From Olivibacter sp. SDN3 (GTDB lineage Bacteria > Bacteroidota > Bacteroidia > Sphingobacteriales > Sphingobacteriaceae): 64,000 nucleotides of DNA. How positions within the stretch are numbered: position 1 is the stretch's first letter; every line of letters starts with the position of its first letter. Of this stretch, positions 35,964-44,518 are shown one piece after another. The position numbers and the translations under genes are program-made. The notes beneath the pieces are model-generated. The model had not been told where the DNA came from, searched no databases, and worked only from the letters and a program-made list of their open reading frames with translations. The stretch is taken from assembly GCF_014334135.1 (NCBI RefSeq), contig NZ_CP060497.1, positions 930,001-994,000 on the forward strand, read 5' to 3'.

Positions 35964-36008
35964 AAAAAGAGCCTCCAGAATAATCGCTAAATTTTGGAGG
36001 CTCTTTTT
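35964..36008. terminator. Bidirectional rho-independent terminator
   Basis: A perfect 14-bp inverted repeat, AAAAAGAGCCTCCA (35964-35977) and TGGAGGCTCTTTTT (35995-36008), has a 17-base loop and T runs on both strands. It ends the OmpA gene transcript on the minus strand and would also stop plus-strand transcription from the fragment at 35620-35868. Confidence 0.9.
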
Positions 36009-36050
36009 AATATATAATATATAAGCTGATGTTCTATCGTTATTACTGGA

Positions 36051-36968
36051 CTACCATTCTTGTTCCGTTGCAGGAGTCTCCTCTTCCAATACCGCAGGTT
36101 CTTCATCCGAAGTGTTTTCAGGCGCCTGATCAATCAGTTCCATAAATTGATCCAACTTCGGTGTGATTATAATCTGAGTCCGACGATTTTTCGCCCGCCC
36201 ATCTTCCGTATCATTACTGGCTATCGGATTGTATTCTCCTCGCCCACCTGCAGTTAACCTTTTAGGACTCACACCATAATCATTTTGCAAGGCCTGCACC
36301 ACTGACGATGCCCGGAGGGTACTTAAATCCCAGTTGTTACGTATATTGGTTTTCTTGATCGGCATAGTATCGGTATTACCTTCAATCAACACTTCATAAT
36401 CTTTGTAATCCATAATGATCTTGGCGATTTTACCAAGCGTCTCACTAGCTTGAGGTGATATCTCGTAGCTTCCAGATTTATAAAGCATGTTATCTGAAAG
36501 CGAAATGTATACTACGCCTTTTAAGACCTGTACATCGACATCCTGAGTTTCTTCGCGGCTCAGTGAGCGTGTCAGATTATTAGTTAAGACCATGTTCAAG
36601 GAATCACTTTTATTTTTGGTATTTACCAAATGTTGGATATAGCGATTAGAAGCATTGATCTCATCTACCAGTTTGGATATATTAGCATTGCCCTGGCTGC
36701 TATTACTAAGGCATTTATCCAATGCTGACTGCAGAGAAGCCACATTAGCGCGATAAGTAGCTAGCTGTTCTTCTAAGCTTTTCACCCTAGATTGTGCATT
36801 CGATAGTTCGTGCTGACTATTTAAATATTTCAAGTCTAAGTCTTTATACTTGGTCTGCAGCTCCTGATGTTCGGTCTGCAATAGCGTATACTTTTTACTA
36901 CCGCAACCTGTCATTGCCAATGCAAGTGCAAGAAAAACAACAAACAGGTTAAATATTTTACTCTTCAT
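36051..36968 (-). CDS. OmpA-family lipoprotein with coiled coil
   Basis: A 305-residue peptidoglycan-anchoring lipoprotein. Lipobox AMTGC places the lipid Cys at residue 22. Residues about 27-90 form a heptad coiled coil (LQTEHQELQTKYKDLDLKYL). An OmpA C-terminal domain covers about 145-270 with the peptidoglycan-binding residues in EGNTDTMPIKK, NWDLSTLRASSVV and GRGEYNPIASN...GRAKNRRTQI. The acidic C-terminal tail is unstructured. It tethers outer membrane to wall. It lies 109 bases after the BASS gene and ends in a strong terminator, so it may be the end of that transcript or a separate unit. Confidence 0.92.
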   Translation of the reverse strand: MKSKIFNLFVVFLALALAMTGCGSKKYTLLQTEHQELQTKYKDLDLKYLNSQHELSNAQSRVKSLEEQLATYRANVASLQSALDKCLSNSSQGNANISKLVDEINASNRYIQHLVNTKNKSDSLNMVLTNNLTRSLSREETQDVDVQVLKGVVYISLSDNMLYKSGSYEISPQASETLGKIAKIIMDYKDYEVLIEGNTDTMPIKKTNIRNNWDLSTLRASSVVQALQNDYGVSPKRLTAGGRGEYNPIASNDTEDGRAKNRRTQIIITPKLDQFMELIDQAPENTSDEEPAVLEEETPATEQEW

Positions 36969-37077
36969 AACTATTCATTTAATCTATTATAAAAAAATAC
37001 AGATTAATGAGTAGTAAAGATCATGCCAATTTTTTTTACCAGCGCATAAATACGCTGATAAATGGTATAAAAATGCT

Positions 37078-38214
37078 TTAATTCATTGAGCATTTTTTAT
37101 CAAGCGGCCGTTTCTTCCAAAAAGAAGCCAGCAAAGAGCCGGTGACATTCATCAACGGTCCAAACACTGCCGGAGCTAAGCCTACGGTGGCTATTTTCCC
37201 CATCTCCTTCGCAATCCCTGAAGCCAGTCCGCCGTTCTGCATACCGGTTTCGATAGCAAGCGTCCGGCAGTCTCTTTCTTCCAACTTCAATAGTTTACCT
37301 ACACCATAGCCTAATCCGTATCCTAATGTGTTATGCATGAAGACAAGGCATACTAACCATAAACCAATCTGTTTTAGACTTTCCTGTCCACTTGCGGTGA
37401 TCACTACAATAATGCAGATTATACCGACCATGGAAAGCAGCGGCATGATAGATGTTAACCATAATTTCCCTTTAATGAGCTTATTAACGATCAAGCCCCC
37501 ACCTATCGGAAGAATGACCATCTTTACAATATCCCACATCATAGCCATGGGGTCAATTGCAATAAAGGTACCTGCGAGGAATTTCATCAATAACGGTGTG
37601 GAAACAGGTGCTATTAAGGTGCTCATTGTGGTTATGGTTATGGATAACGCCAGATTAGCATTGGCCAAATAAGCGATGACATTGGACGCCATGCCACTGG
37701 GCGAGCACCCGATCAAGATTATTCCAGCCGCAATTTCTGTTGGCAGCTTACTTACGCTGGCAAGCATAAATCCCAGTAAGGGCATGATAGTCACTTGGCA
37801 AAGTACACCAATGCCCACCAATTTCGGTGTTTTTCCCACTGCTGCGAAATCCTTTACAGACATGGTTGTACCCATACCGAACATAATCAATTGAATGAAT
37901 GGTGTGATCAAGCCAGTATAGTAAAAACCTTTATACCGAATGAAGTATTCGGGGTGGTACATCGCTAAGCACACTGCCGCAAAAATTAGTGTGGTGTAAC
38001 TATACCCTTTGAAGGAGATATGGAATTTACACGCGAAAGCCAAGCTTACAAGCGCACCGACGAAAGACCAACCGGCGATCTGGTGGTTATTACCTAAGAC
38101 TAGACCGGTGCCCGTTAGTAGTAGCAGCACCGCCAGCCCGAGAAAGACATAAAAGAGAATACGATGATCTTGTTTCATTTTGGTCGGTTTAATAGGGTTC
38201 GTTAGCTTTTCCAT
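37078..38214 (-). CDS. BASS-family (bile acid:Na+ symporter-like) transporter
   Basis: A 378-residue inner-membrane protein with about ten transmembrane segments of the SBF/BASS family, sodium-driven importers of organic acids. Family segments are visible in MFGMGTTMSVKDF, GCSPSGMASNVIAYLANANLALS and ETGMQNGGLASGIA, where the broken-helix crossover and Na+ sites lie. The start at 38214 is three bases after the RraA-like stop; a second Met at 38178 (MKQDHR) is possible. The neighbours suggest a 2-oxo acid or similar anionic product of the periplasmic enzymes as substrate. That is inference. Confidence 0.9.
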   Translation of the reverse strand: MEKLTNPIKPTKMKQDHRILFYVFLGLAVLLLLTGTGLVLGNNHQIAGWSFVGALVSLAFACKFHISFKGYSYTTLIFAAVCLAMYHPEYFIRYKGFYYTGLITPFIQLIMFGMGTTMSVKDFAAVGKTPKLVGIGVLCQVTIMPLLGFMLASVSKLPTEIAAGIILIGCSPSGMASNVIAYLANANLALSITITTMSTLIAPVSTPLLMKFLAGTFIAIDPMAMMWDIVKMVILPIGGGLIVNKLIKGKLWLTSIMPLLSMVGIICIIVVITASGQESLKQIGLWLVCLVFMHNTLGYGLGYGVGKLLKLEERDCRTLAIETGMQNGGLASGIAKEMGKIATVGLAPAVFGPLMNVTGSLLASFWKKRPLDKKCSMN

Positions 38215-38217
38215 TGC

Positions 38218-39150
38218 TCACCAAGTTCGTTTAAGCATGAGTTCATCCAACTGTGCTTTATCAATTTGTGGCATTTCGGGATGTTTTCGTAACCATTCCA
38301 CAAAGCGTTTTTTGATCGTCTCGGTCCATTGGTTGTCGATCTCTCCGGTGGTGTACTGTTCCGTCTGTATCATCTCATCTCCGAAAGCATCTCTTAGCTG
38401 AATAAACTCGGCCGTAACGATGACGTCTTCAGCCAAGTGTGCGGGAATGAAGAGCACCCCTTCTTCATTTGCCAGGACAAGATCGCCGGGCAGCACGGTT
38501 GCCTGTCCGATCCTGATCGCTGTATTTATTCCGTAGAGCACTGCATCTTCCAGGTATGACGGATCGAAGCCCCGAACAAATGCATTAAAACCGTCGATCT
38601 CCTTTAGCCCTTCTAGATCACGCACAGCGGCATCAAAGACAACACCGTTTTTTGATCTGCCATAGATGGATTTTCCCAGGGTCTGCCCGATCAGCGTGCC
38701 ACCCTTTATCTTGCCAAAGCCGTCTGCCACATAGATATCGCCATCTACTAAAACATCAATTGGCCAGGAGTTATTGTTCCCTTTTCTGCCTTCATTTTCT
38801 CCCGTTTCGAGCACCAAAGATTCAAGATCTGGCCGACTGGGCATAAATTGAGCAGTAAGCGCCCTACCTACCATGTTTTGTTGTGGATGAATGATTTTCC
38901 AATTCCCTTCGAACTGATGGGCATACCCTTCATTCCGGAGTATCGTCCATGCGTCATCAAGGCCGACATGAGCGGCTCTTGATAATAGGGAATCCGACAA
39001 GCGCGGTCGTCCGTCCGAAAAACGTTCTCCTTGCCATTGTTTGGTTAGTCTAAGTATGGACGTTTTATCGAGGATCTGACCCAGCACCTGTGGTGTCCAG
39101 AGAGCCATAAGTAGCATCATGAGCCATAAACGGATTATCGGTAATTTCAT
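38218..39150 (-). CDS. Secreted RraA-like aldolase/lyase-family protein
   Basis: A 310-residue protein with a signal peptide ending TPQVLGQ at about residue 25, then an RraA-fold (former dimethylmenaquinone methyltransferase family). The family core is present: VDGDIYVADGFGKIKGGTL, GVVFDAAVRDLEGLK with the Arg-Asp pair, and PGDLVLANEEGVLFIP. Members include 4-hydroxy-4-methyl-2-oxoglutarate aldolase and oxaloacetate decarboxylase, which use a divalent metal; others bind RNase E. Export argues against the RNase regulator and for a carbon-carbon lyase. The N-terminal 90 residues extend beyond the core family. It sits between the amidohydrolase and the BASS transporter. Confidence 0.85.
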   Translation of the reverse strand: MKLPIIRLWLMMLLMALWTPQVLGQILDKTSILRLTKQWQGERFSDGRPRLSDSLLSRAAHVGLDDAWTILRNEGYAHQFEGNWKIIHPQQNMVGRALTAQFMPSRPDLESLVLETGENEGRKGNNNSWPIDVLVDGDIYVADGFGKIKGGTLIGQTLGKSIYGRSKNGVVFDAAVRDLEGLKEIDGFNAFVRGFDPSYLEDAVLYGINTAIRIGQATVLPGDLVLANEEGVLFIPAHLAEDVIVTAEFIQLRDAFGDEMIQTEQYTTGEIDNQWTETIKKRFVEWLRKHPEMPQIDKAQLDELMLKRTW

Positions 39151-39245
39151 CTGTTGCGTTATTTATTTTGGTTAAAATAAGTTGTATCGACGTTGTTTAA
39201 AGATTGTTCAACCCTATTCTTTTCTTTCTATATTTCAGTATATAC

Positions 39246-40496
39246 TTAGGGTGTACGAACAACCAAAGGTTCTGCTATGCCATTGAGATCATAGACAATT
39301 TTGCCGTCTCGAATGGTAAGTTCACATTCCAATTTCTTTTGACCCTTGACTTTGGTGCCTTTATAATCGAAGTAGCCAAAATTTCCTTTTCTTACATGGA
39401 GGATGGCAATATCTGCCAATGCACCTACAGAAAGATGACCAAGGCTTTCCCTTTTTATGATTTGGGCGGGTTGCCAAGTGCTGGCAGCGATTACATTCGG
39501 TAAATCCATGCCCATAACCAAAAATTTAGACATGACGGTTAACATATCTTTCATCGCACCGTTCATACTGCCGATATGGATATCGGTACTAATGGCATCG
39601 GGATAAAACCCTTCCTTCACTGCAGGCACCGCCTGCGAAAAGGAAAAGCTAATTCCGCCATAACCCACATCAAATTTAATCCCTTTCTTACGCGCATCGT
39701 GCACAAAAGGTTTTACGCGTTTTTTCTCTATGTCTACAATATATTCCCGACCAGGAATCTCTGCAAAGGCATGCGTAAAAATGTCACCGGGACGTAGATG
39801 GTCAAAGAACAACTCCTGGATAGGCAAAGGCGGGTTTGCACCTCCAAAATCAACCATTACCGGTAAACCTCCCGCCAAGTCGCTCGCTTTAACCGCCTGG
39901 TCTACCGGAGCCCATGATCGTCCTTCAAAATGTGCGACTTTGAATCCTACGATATGTTCGGGATTATCCTTTGCCACTTTAGCAGCCAGGGAGGCCTCCA
40001 TCTGGGTCGTATCTTGTTCAAAATGCCCTCCCCGCATGCCCTGTTTCGCTATATTCAAAAAGGCCAAAACACGAGTTTTAGACTGTTTAATGGTCTGTTC
40101 TTTATAGTAATAAAAAGTTTCCGCGCCAGGCGATCCTGCGTCTACTACGGTGGTCACACCATTACGCAGACTAAAGCCGTCGGGCGGAAAGGCATTGGGC
40201 CCGTTCATATATGCCTGATCGAGGTTCGTTCCCCAATAATGATGGGTATGAAGATCGATCAAACCTGGTGTAACGTAACTTCCAACGGCATCAACTAACT
40301 GTTTCCCCAGCTTCCCTTCTATTTCTGGCGCTACCTCAACAATACGCCCATCCTTTATAGCAACATCTCTCTTTTCATATATATTGTTTTTAGGATCAAT
40401 GACGGTGCCGCCTTTGATCACTAGATCATACTGTTGCGCCCACAGCGTACCTCCATACAAAAACATGCCAACTGCTATGCAAAAAATCTTCTTCAT
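39246..40496 (-). CDS. Exported amidohydrolase/deacetylase-family metal hydrolase
   Basis: A 416-residue amidohydrolase-superfamily TIM barrel with a signal peptide ending TLWAQ at residue 21. Metal ligands are visible in DLHTHHYWG (81-89), Lys186 in GFKVAHF (the likely carboxylated lysine), His242 in FTHAF and the active-site Asp in STDIHIGS. It resembles the EF_0837/AHA_3915-type dihydroorotase-like deacylases that are often next to SelA-like PLP enzymes, as here. A deacylation or ring opening of an N-acyl amino compound is the likely reaction; the substrate is unknown. Confidence 0.87.
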   Translation of the reverse strand: MKKIFCIAVGMFLYGGTLWAQQYDLVIKGGTVIDPKNNIYEKRDVAIKDGRIVEVAPEIEGKLGKQLVDAVGSYVTPGLIDLHTHHYWGTNLDQAYMNGPNAFPPDGFSLRNGVTTVVDAGSPGAETFYYYKEQTIKQSKTRVLAFLNIAKQGMRGGHFEQDTTQMEASLAAKVAKDNPEHIVGFKVAHFEGRSWAPVDQAVKASDLAGGLPVMVDFGGANPPLPIQELFFDHLRPGDIFTHAFAEIPGREYIVDIEKKRVKPFVHDARKKGIKFDVGYGGISFSFSQAVPAVKEGFYPDAISTDIHIGSMNGAMKDMLTVMSKFLVMGMDLPNVIAASTWQPAQIIKRESLGHLSVGALADIAILHVRKGNFGYFDYKGTKVKGQKKLECELTIRDGKIVYDLNGIAEPLVVRTP

Positions 40497-40576
40497 AATA
40501 GTTTACCTTTTGGGCAATAAAATGCCCGGACAACCTATAGGTTGTTCATAAAACAATGACTATCAAACAATTAAAC

Positions 40577-41113
40577 TTATCTTACTTCTACTATCATCTC
40601 GATTTCCACAGGAATGTTGTTAGGAAGTGAGCCAACACCTACCGCCGAGCGAGCATGCTTTCCTTTATCGCCGAACACTTCCACCATAAAATCGGAAAAA
40701 CCGTTGATGACCTTGGGCTGATCTTTAAAATCTGCAGTTGCATTAACCATTCCCAGCACTTTCACGACACGAACCACTTTGTTCAAATCGCCAATCTCAG
40801 CTTTCAAAGCCGCTAATAATGATATGCCCACCAATTTTGCTGCTTGCTGTCCTTCTTCGATCGTTAAGTCCTGACCTACCTTTCCCTGCACTTGTCGTCC
40901 CTCGGGTAAATCCGGACCATGACCGGAGAGGTAAATTAAATTCCCTGTACGAACCGCGGGCAAGAAATTAGCAATCGGGGGTTTTGGTTTGGGTAAGGTA
41001 ACACCTAAATCTGTCAAACGCTTCTCTACGTCTTGTGCAACATCTTGCCCCATAGCTATCATATGCCATCCGTGTACCGATAGACATAACAGCAGTAAAT
41101 AAGCTTTCTTCAT
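40577..41113 (-). CDS. Exported RidA-family imine/enamine deaminase, copy 1
   Basis: A 178-residue RidA/YjgF-family protein preceded by a signal peptide (about 1-23, ending AMGQ). The RidA fold begins near residue 45. The active-site Arg155 in HARSAVGVGSLP and Glu170 in PVEIEMIVE keep the 15-residue spacing of Arg105 and Glu120 of RidA. RidA proteins hydrolyse the reactive 2-aminoacrylate-type imines released by PLP enzymes. They normally act in the cytoplasm, so an exported form beside an exported PLP enzyme is notable. It is 21 bases after the second RidA gene and before the amidohydrolase. Confidence 0.9.
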   Translation of the reverse strand: MKKAYLLLLCLSVHGWHMIAMGQDVAQDVEKRLTDLGVTLPKPKPPIANFLPAVRTGNLIYLSGHGPDLPEGRQVQGKVGQDLTIEEGQQAAKLVGISLLAALKAEIGDLNKVVRVVKVLGMVNATADFKDQPKVINGFSDFMVEVFGDKGKHARSAVGVGSLPNNIPVEIEMIVEVR

Positions 41114-41134
41114 AATGAATTATTCTTTTACAAT

Positions 41135-41602
41135 TTAAACATAAGCGATACAATCCATTTCCACTAAGGAATCTCCCGGTACGCCTCCGTAAGTAGCTAC
41201 TGTAGTCCTTACTGGTGGCTTGTTTCCGAAACGACCTTTAAAAACCTCATTCATGGCTTTGTAATCTGCGAGATCTGCAAGATAAACATTTACCTTTAAG
41301 ACCTTCTCCATGCTGGACCCTGCTTTTACCAGCTCTTCTTCCAACTCTTTCAATACGTGGTCGGTATGTGCTTTGACATCACCTTCGAAGTGTGCACCTT
41401 TACCGGCGACGAACAGCAGGCCGTTAAATTTTGTACAGCCGGAAAAAAGTGGTACATCATCTTGTTTTTTCACATTGAAAACTTCTTTGGCCGCCGGATG
41501 ATTAGTTGTTTCAGTTGCTTTAGCCACGAGCCCAAAGCCAGTAACGCCTAATAGCGACGTGAATAATTTTTTCACTGCGGATCTACGTTCATTCTTTTTC
41601 AT
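41135..41602 (-). CDS. Exported RidA-family imine/enamine deaminase, copy 2 (Tat signal)
   Basis: A 155-residue RidA-family protein with a twin-arginine-type leader, MKKNERRSAVKKLF followed by a short hydrophobic stretch to AKA at about 29. Arg132 (PPVRTTVATYGG) and Glu148 (LVEMDCIAYV) are the expected active-site pair. It differs strongly from the neighbouring copy (40577-41113), both in leader type and in core sequence, so the pair is not a recent duplication. It follows the PLP enzyme by 71 bases. A role in clearing the imine product of that enzyme is inferred. Confidence 0.88.
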   Translation of the reverse strand: MKKNERRSAVKKLFTSLLGVTGFGLVAKATETTNHPAAKEVFNVKKQDDVPLFSGCTKFNGLLFVAGKGAHFEGDVKAHTDHVLKELEEELVKAGSSMEKVLKVNVYLADLADYKAMNEVFKGRFGNKPPVRTTVATYGGVPGDSLVEMDCIAYV

Positions 41603-41673
41603 TGTTTCAAATATTTAATTTTAATTTATCTATTCTTATACACGAAGTATACAAATCTAAGTCTGCTATCATG

Positions 41674-42900
41674 TTAGCTCATAGCGGCTTTCAGATGTGC
41701 TGCAACTACCAAGTCCTGTCCTGGTTGCAGCATCCATGACGTGATGGTTATTTCATCATCTGTAGCGCTACCGATTTCTATGGATGGATTTCCGGCACGT
41801 AATTTCTCCTGTACCTCTACACCCTTAACACCGAGTTGGTCCGGGTTCCATTTAATATGCAGCGTGGGGGTTATATTTCCTAAAGGAGGTACGACAATTT
41901 CGGTAGACACGGTTGGCAACGACTGTACGGCTACCGCGATCTTTTTCACGCTTTCCTCCTGTTGTTGCCATTCTGCATCGTGGTCGGCCTGTATGAACTT
42001 TTCCAGGGCCATATACATTCCTAGGATCTCCTCTTTATTCACTTTCATTCCGCGGCCAATATTAAAACCACGGGGAGGCATACTCAACCGGGCGGCATCT
42101 ATGAATTTTTTCTTTCCCATAAGAAGGCCTGCGCTTTGCGGGCCTCTAATGGCTTTACCTCCGGATACACAAACCAGATCGAAACCCATTTCGTGGAACT
42201 TCCACAGGTTTGATACCGGCGGAACATCAGCTGCGATATCAATCATCGTAGGTATATCAAACTCCCTTGCTATGCTCACCCACTCTTCATGCATGATCAG
42301 CCCTTGGTCGCTTTGGATATGAAGGAAAAAGAGCATCGCTGTCTTTGGATTTATGGCTTTACGCAGCTCTTCCGCCGTTTCTATTTGAACAATTTTACAG
42401 CCCGTATTGCGCAACGCGTGGGAATAAACGATATTATGCCCTTTCTGGCAGATGACTTCCGATTTCATGTCGGTTCCATCCAAATGAGGTAGTTGTTCCA
42501 CCTTTTTTTCGTCCATACCGGTCAATATTCCGGCCAAGCCTAAGGTCATTGCAGAAAAACAACCTGACGTTACTACGGCAGATTCTGCTTTTACCAAGTT
42601 CGCAATCCTTTCGCCTACCTTGTCCTGCAATTCATCCAACATACAGAATGTGGTAGAACTACTATTGATCGTTTCCAAAACTTCAGGCCGCATCAAAGAC
42701 CCCGTCATAGCGGTATACGTGCCTGCGGCATTGATAAAGGTACGCACACCTAACTCTTGAAATAAGTTCTTGGGAGATCCGACACGATGTTGTTCGATGG
42801 CATCTCTCCATAAGGGTTGCCCTACCGCACTGCCTATAGGCAGTACGGAAAGCAATTTTAGCAATGATCTTCTTTTCATCTGTAAATAATGTTTATCCAT
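41674..42900 (-). CDS. Tat-exported SelA-like PLP-dependent enzyme
   Basis: A 408-residue fold-type I PLP enzyme of the SelA/DgaE-like group. The leader MKRRSLLKLLSVLPIGSAVG (from residue 8) is a twin-arginine signal, fitting export of a folded, cofactor-loaded protein. The PLP-binding Lys249 lies in VSGGKAIRGPQSAG and the ring-nitrogen Asp221 in MIDIAAD; TSGCFSAMTLGL forms the phosphate loop. Relatives are D-glucosaminate-6-phosphate ammonia lyase and uncharacterised partners of EF_0837-type amidohydrolases. Selenocysteine synthesis is unlikely, since export and context do not fit. The start may be the second Met (42879). Confidence 0.88.
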   Translation of the reverse strand: MDKHYLQMKRRSLLKLLSVLPIGSAVGQPLWRDAIEQHRVGSPKNLFQELGVRTFINAAGTYTAMTGSLMRPEVLETINSSSTTFCMLDELQDKVGERIANLVKAESAVVTSGCFSAMTLGLAGILTGMDEKKVEQLPHLDGTDMKSEVICQKGHNIVYSHALRNTGCKIVQIETAEELRKAINPKTAMLFFLHIQSDQGLIMHEEWVSIAREFDIPTMIDIAADVPPVSNLWKFHEMGFDLVCVSGGKAIRGPQSAGLLMGKKKFIDAARLSMPPRGFNIGRGMKVNKEEILGMYMALEKFIQADHDAEWQQQEESVKKIAVAVQSLPTVSTEIVVPPLGNITPTLHIKWNPDQLGVKGVEVQEKLRAGNPSIEIGSATDDEITITSWMLQPGQDLVVAAHLKAAMS

Positions 42901-42956
42901 CGGTCAGATGGCACTTAACATGTTCCTTCTTGTATTTTATAAGTCTCGTTTTTTGA

Positions 42957-44492
42957 TTATTGATCCCACCATACACGGCTGGTAAGCGCGTTCGTTCCCC
43001 CTTGCCTTTGTACCGCTTCCCGGAAATTTTCACCGTTATAGTTTTCTTCGGTCAGAGGTACGACAAAACGTCTCGGGACTGTGCCTCCCGTCAGATTACC
43101 AGGGTAGTTAACGGGCGTTAGTATAGGGTATCCGGTTCTCCGCCAGTTCGCAAAGATTTCGTACTCATCCTGTAGAAATAAGCTCACCCACAAATGCGTA
43201 TACAGTTGCTCCAATTTATCTTCAAAGGTCCCGCTGCTGGCGAAAGGGTTTCCACTGAGGTAAAAATCGATCCGGTTTTGGGCAATTTCTGCATATGATC
43301 CGAACAAAGCCCATTGGCGCATCGCAGATTGCACCGCCTGCGTATAAAGCTCAGCGGCATCCGTATCATACCATCCCCTAAGACTCGCTTCCGCTAACAA
43401 GGTGTACATTTCTGTAGGGGTTAATACTAAATGTGGTGCATCGAAGCGAAGGATCGTATTCGGATTCGGTTCGGAGAAGGTGGCAAAATTTTCGGGGAAC
43501 GAGTTGTACCGAGCGTTCGGCATGCCCATTTGCAGGCTGCTAGTGGTATCGGGCACAAAGGTTCCGGTAGCATTTCTTACCCGTACCACCGAGATCACAT
43601 TTAACCGGGGATCGTTGGTGTTTTTCAAATGATTGATGAACGTTTCAGCCAGTTTTCCTCCTTCGATATTATCTACCGCCTGCTGATTGAGATAGTCTGT
43701 ATTTAGTAAACCACTGGCAATAAAATTGCGTTGACTGATCTGTGAGCCATCCACATAAGCTATACGTGCTAGATCTACGTCAGCCAGTACTACTCCTCCT
43801 TCTATCGCTTTCCTTACCCAGCTCTCGGCTGCAGCGATGTCAACGTTCGTTAAACGCATGCCTAACCTGAGCATCAGTGAGTAAGCAAACTTCCGCCACT
43901 TCGCAATATCACCCCCATAGATCAGGTCTGCATTGCCATAACTGGGTAAGTCTGCATTTAGTGCTACCGCCGCCTCGTCCAGTTCTTTTAGCAGATCGGC
44001 ATAAACAACGGATTGTTCGTCGTATTTGGGGCTATAGGTACCATTCAGTCCCAATCCTGATTCAAAATAAGGAATATCGCCGTAAAGGTCTGTCAGTCGA
44101 TGAAAAATAAAGACTTTCCAGATTCTTGCAATGGAAAGGAGGTTGGTCTGCTCCGGATCTTCTGCTACGGCGTCCATTACTTTTTGTATTTCAATCACTG
44201 CTGTTGAATACGCTTCCCAGCTGGTGTAAGAATAGGTTTCGTTAAAATATTTATCGCCTGCTGCGGGAACTTCTTTGTAGGTAGCGGTCTGTTGCATCGA
44301 TCCGCCGATAGTAAGATAAGCGGCTCCAATATAATTGTTGCTCACAGCGTCCAGTTGCGCTTTGGTGAACATATAACCAGGCACCACCGTAGTGGAGGCA
44401 TTTGGATTTACATTCAAATCTTCCAGATCTTTGGTACAATTGCTGAACGTCAGGGCCAGTATAAAGACCAGATAAGGATATATTTTATTCAT
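42957..44492 (-). CDS. SusD-like surface lipoprotein
   Basis: A 511-residue lipoprotein of the SusD-like type (motif NVNPNAS after the lipobox). The start MNKIYPYLVF at 44492 gives a compact signal with lipobox TFSNC; an ATG five codons upstream is also in frame. The helical body and NWRRTGYP near the C-terminus are typical. It caps the SusC transporter encoded 26 bases upstream and is followed after 56 bases by the PLP enzyme, so the surface receptor and the periplasmic enzymes appear co-expressed. Confidence 0.93.
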   Translation of the reverse strand: MNKIYPYLVFILALTFSNCTKDLEDLNVNPNASTTVVPGYMFTKAQLDAVSNNYIGAAYLTIGGSMQQTATYKEVPAAGDKYFNETYSYTSWEAYSTAVIEIQKVMDAVAEDPEQTNLLSIARIWKVFIFHRLTDLYGDIPYFESGLGLNGTYSPKYDEQSVVYADLLKELDEAAVALNADLPSYGNADLIYGGDIAKWRKFAYSLMLRLGMRLTNVDIAAAESWVRKAIEGGVVLADVDLARIAYVDGSQISQRNFIASGLLNTDYLNQQAVDNIEGGKLAETFINHLKNTNDPRLNVISVVRVRNATGTFVPDTTSSLQMGMPNARYNSFPENFATFSEPNPNTILRFDAPHLVLTPTEMYTLLAEASLRGWYDTDAAELYTQAVQSAMRQWALFGSYAEIAQNRIDFYLSGNPFASSGTFEDKLEQLYTHLWVSLFLQDEYEIFANWRRTGYPILTPVNYPGNLTGGTVPRRFVVPLTEENYNGENFREAVQRQGGTNALTSRVWWDQ

Positions 44493-44518
44493 ACAATAAA
44501 GTTTCATTATTACTACAA

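Noticed and set aside
37014-37077. Hairpin between the BASS and OmpA genes as a terminator
   Set aside because: Short stems exist, but on the coding strand they are followed by A rather than T residues.
41741-42322. Plus-strand open frame of 193 codons
   Set aside because: It is the shadow of the SelA-like PLP enzyme; low-complexity Ser/Phe-rich product.
41674-42900. Selenocysteine synthase (SelA) function
   Set aside because: A Tat leader, missing SelB/SelD/tRNA-Sec neighbours and the amidohydrolase/RidA context argue against selenocysteine synthesis.
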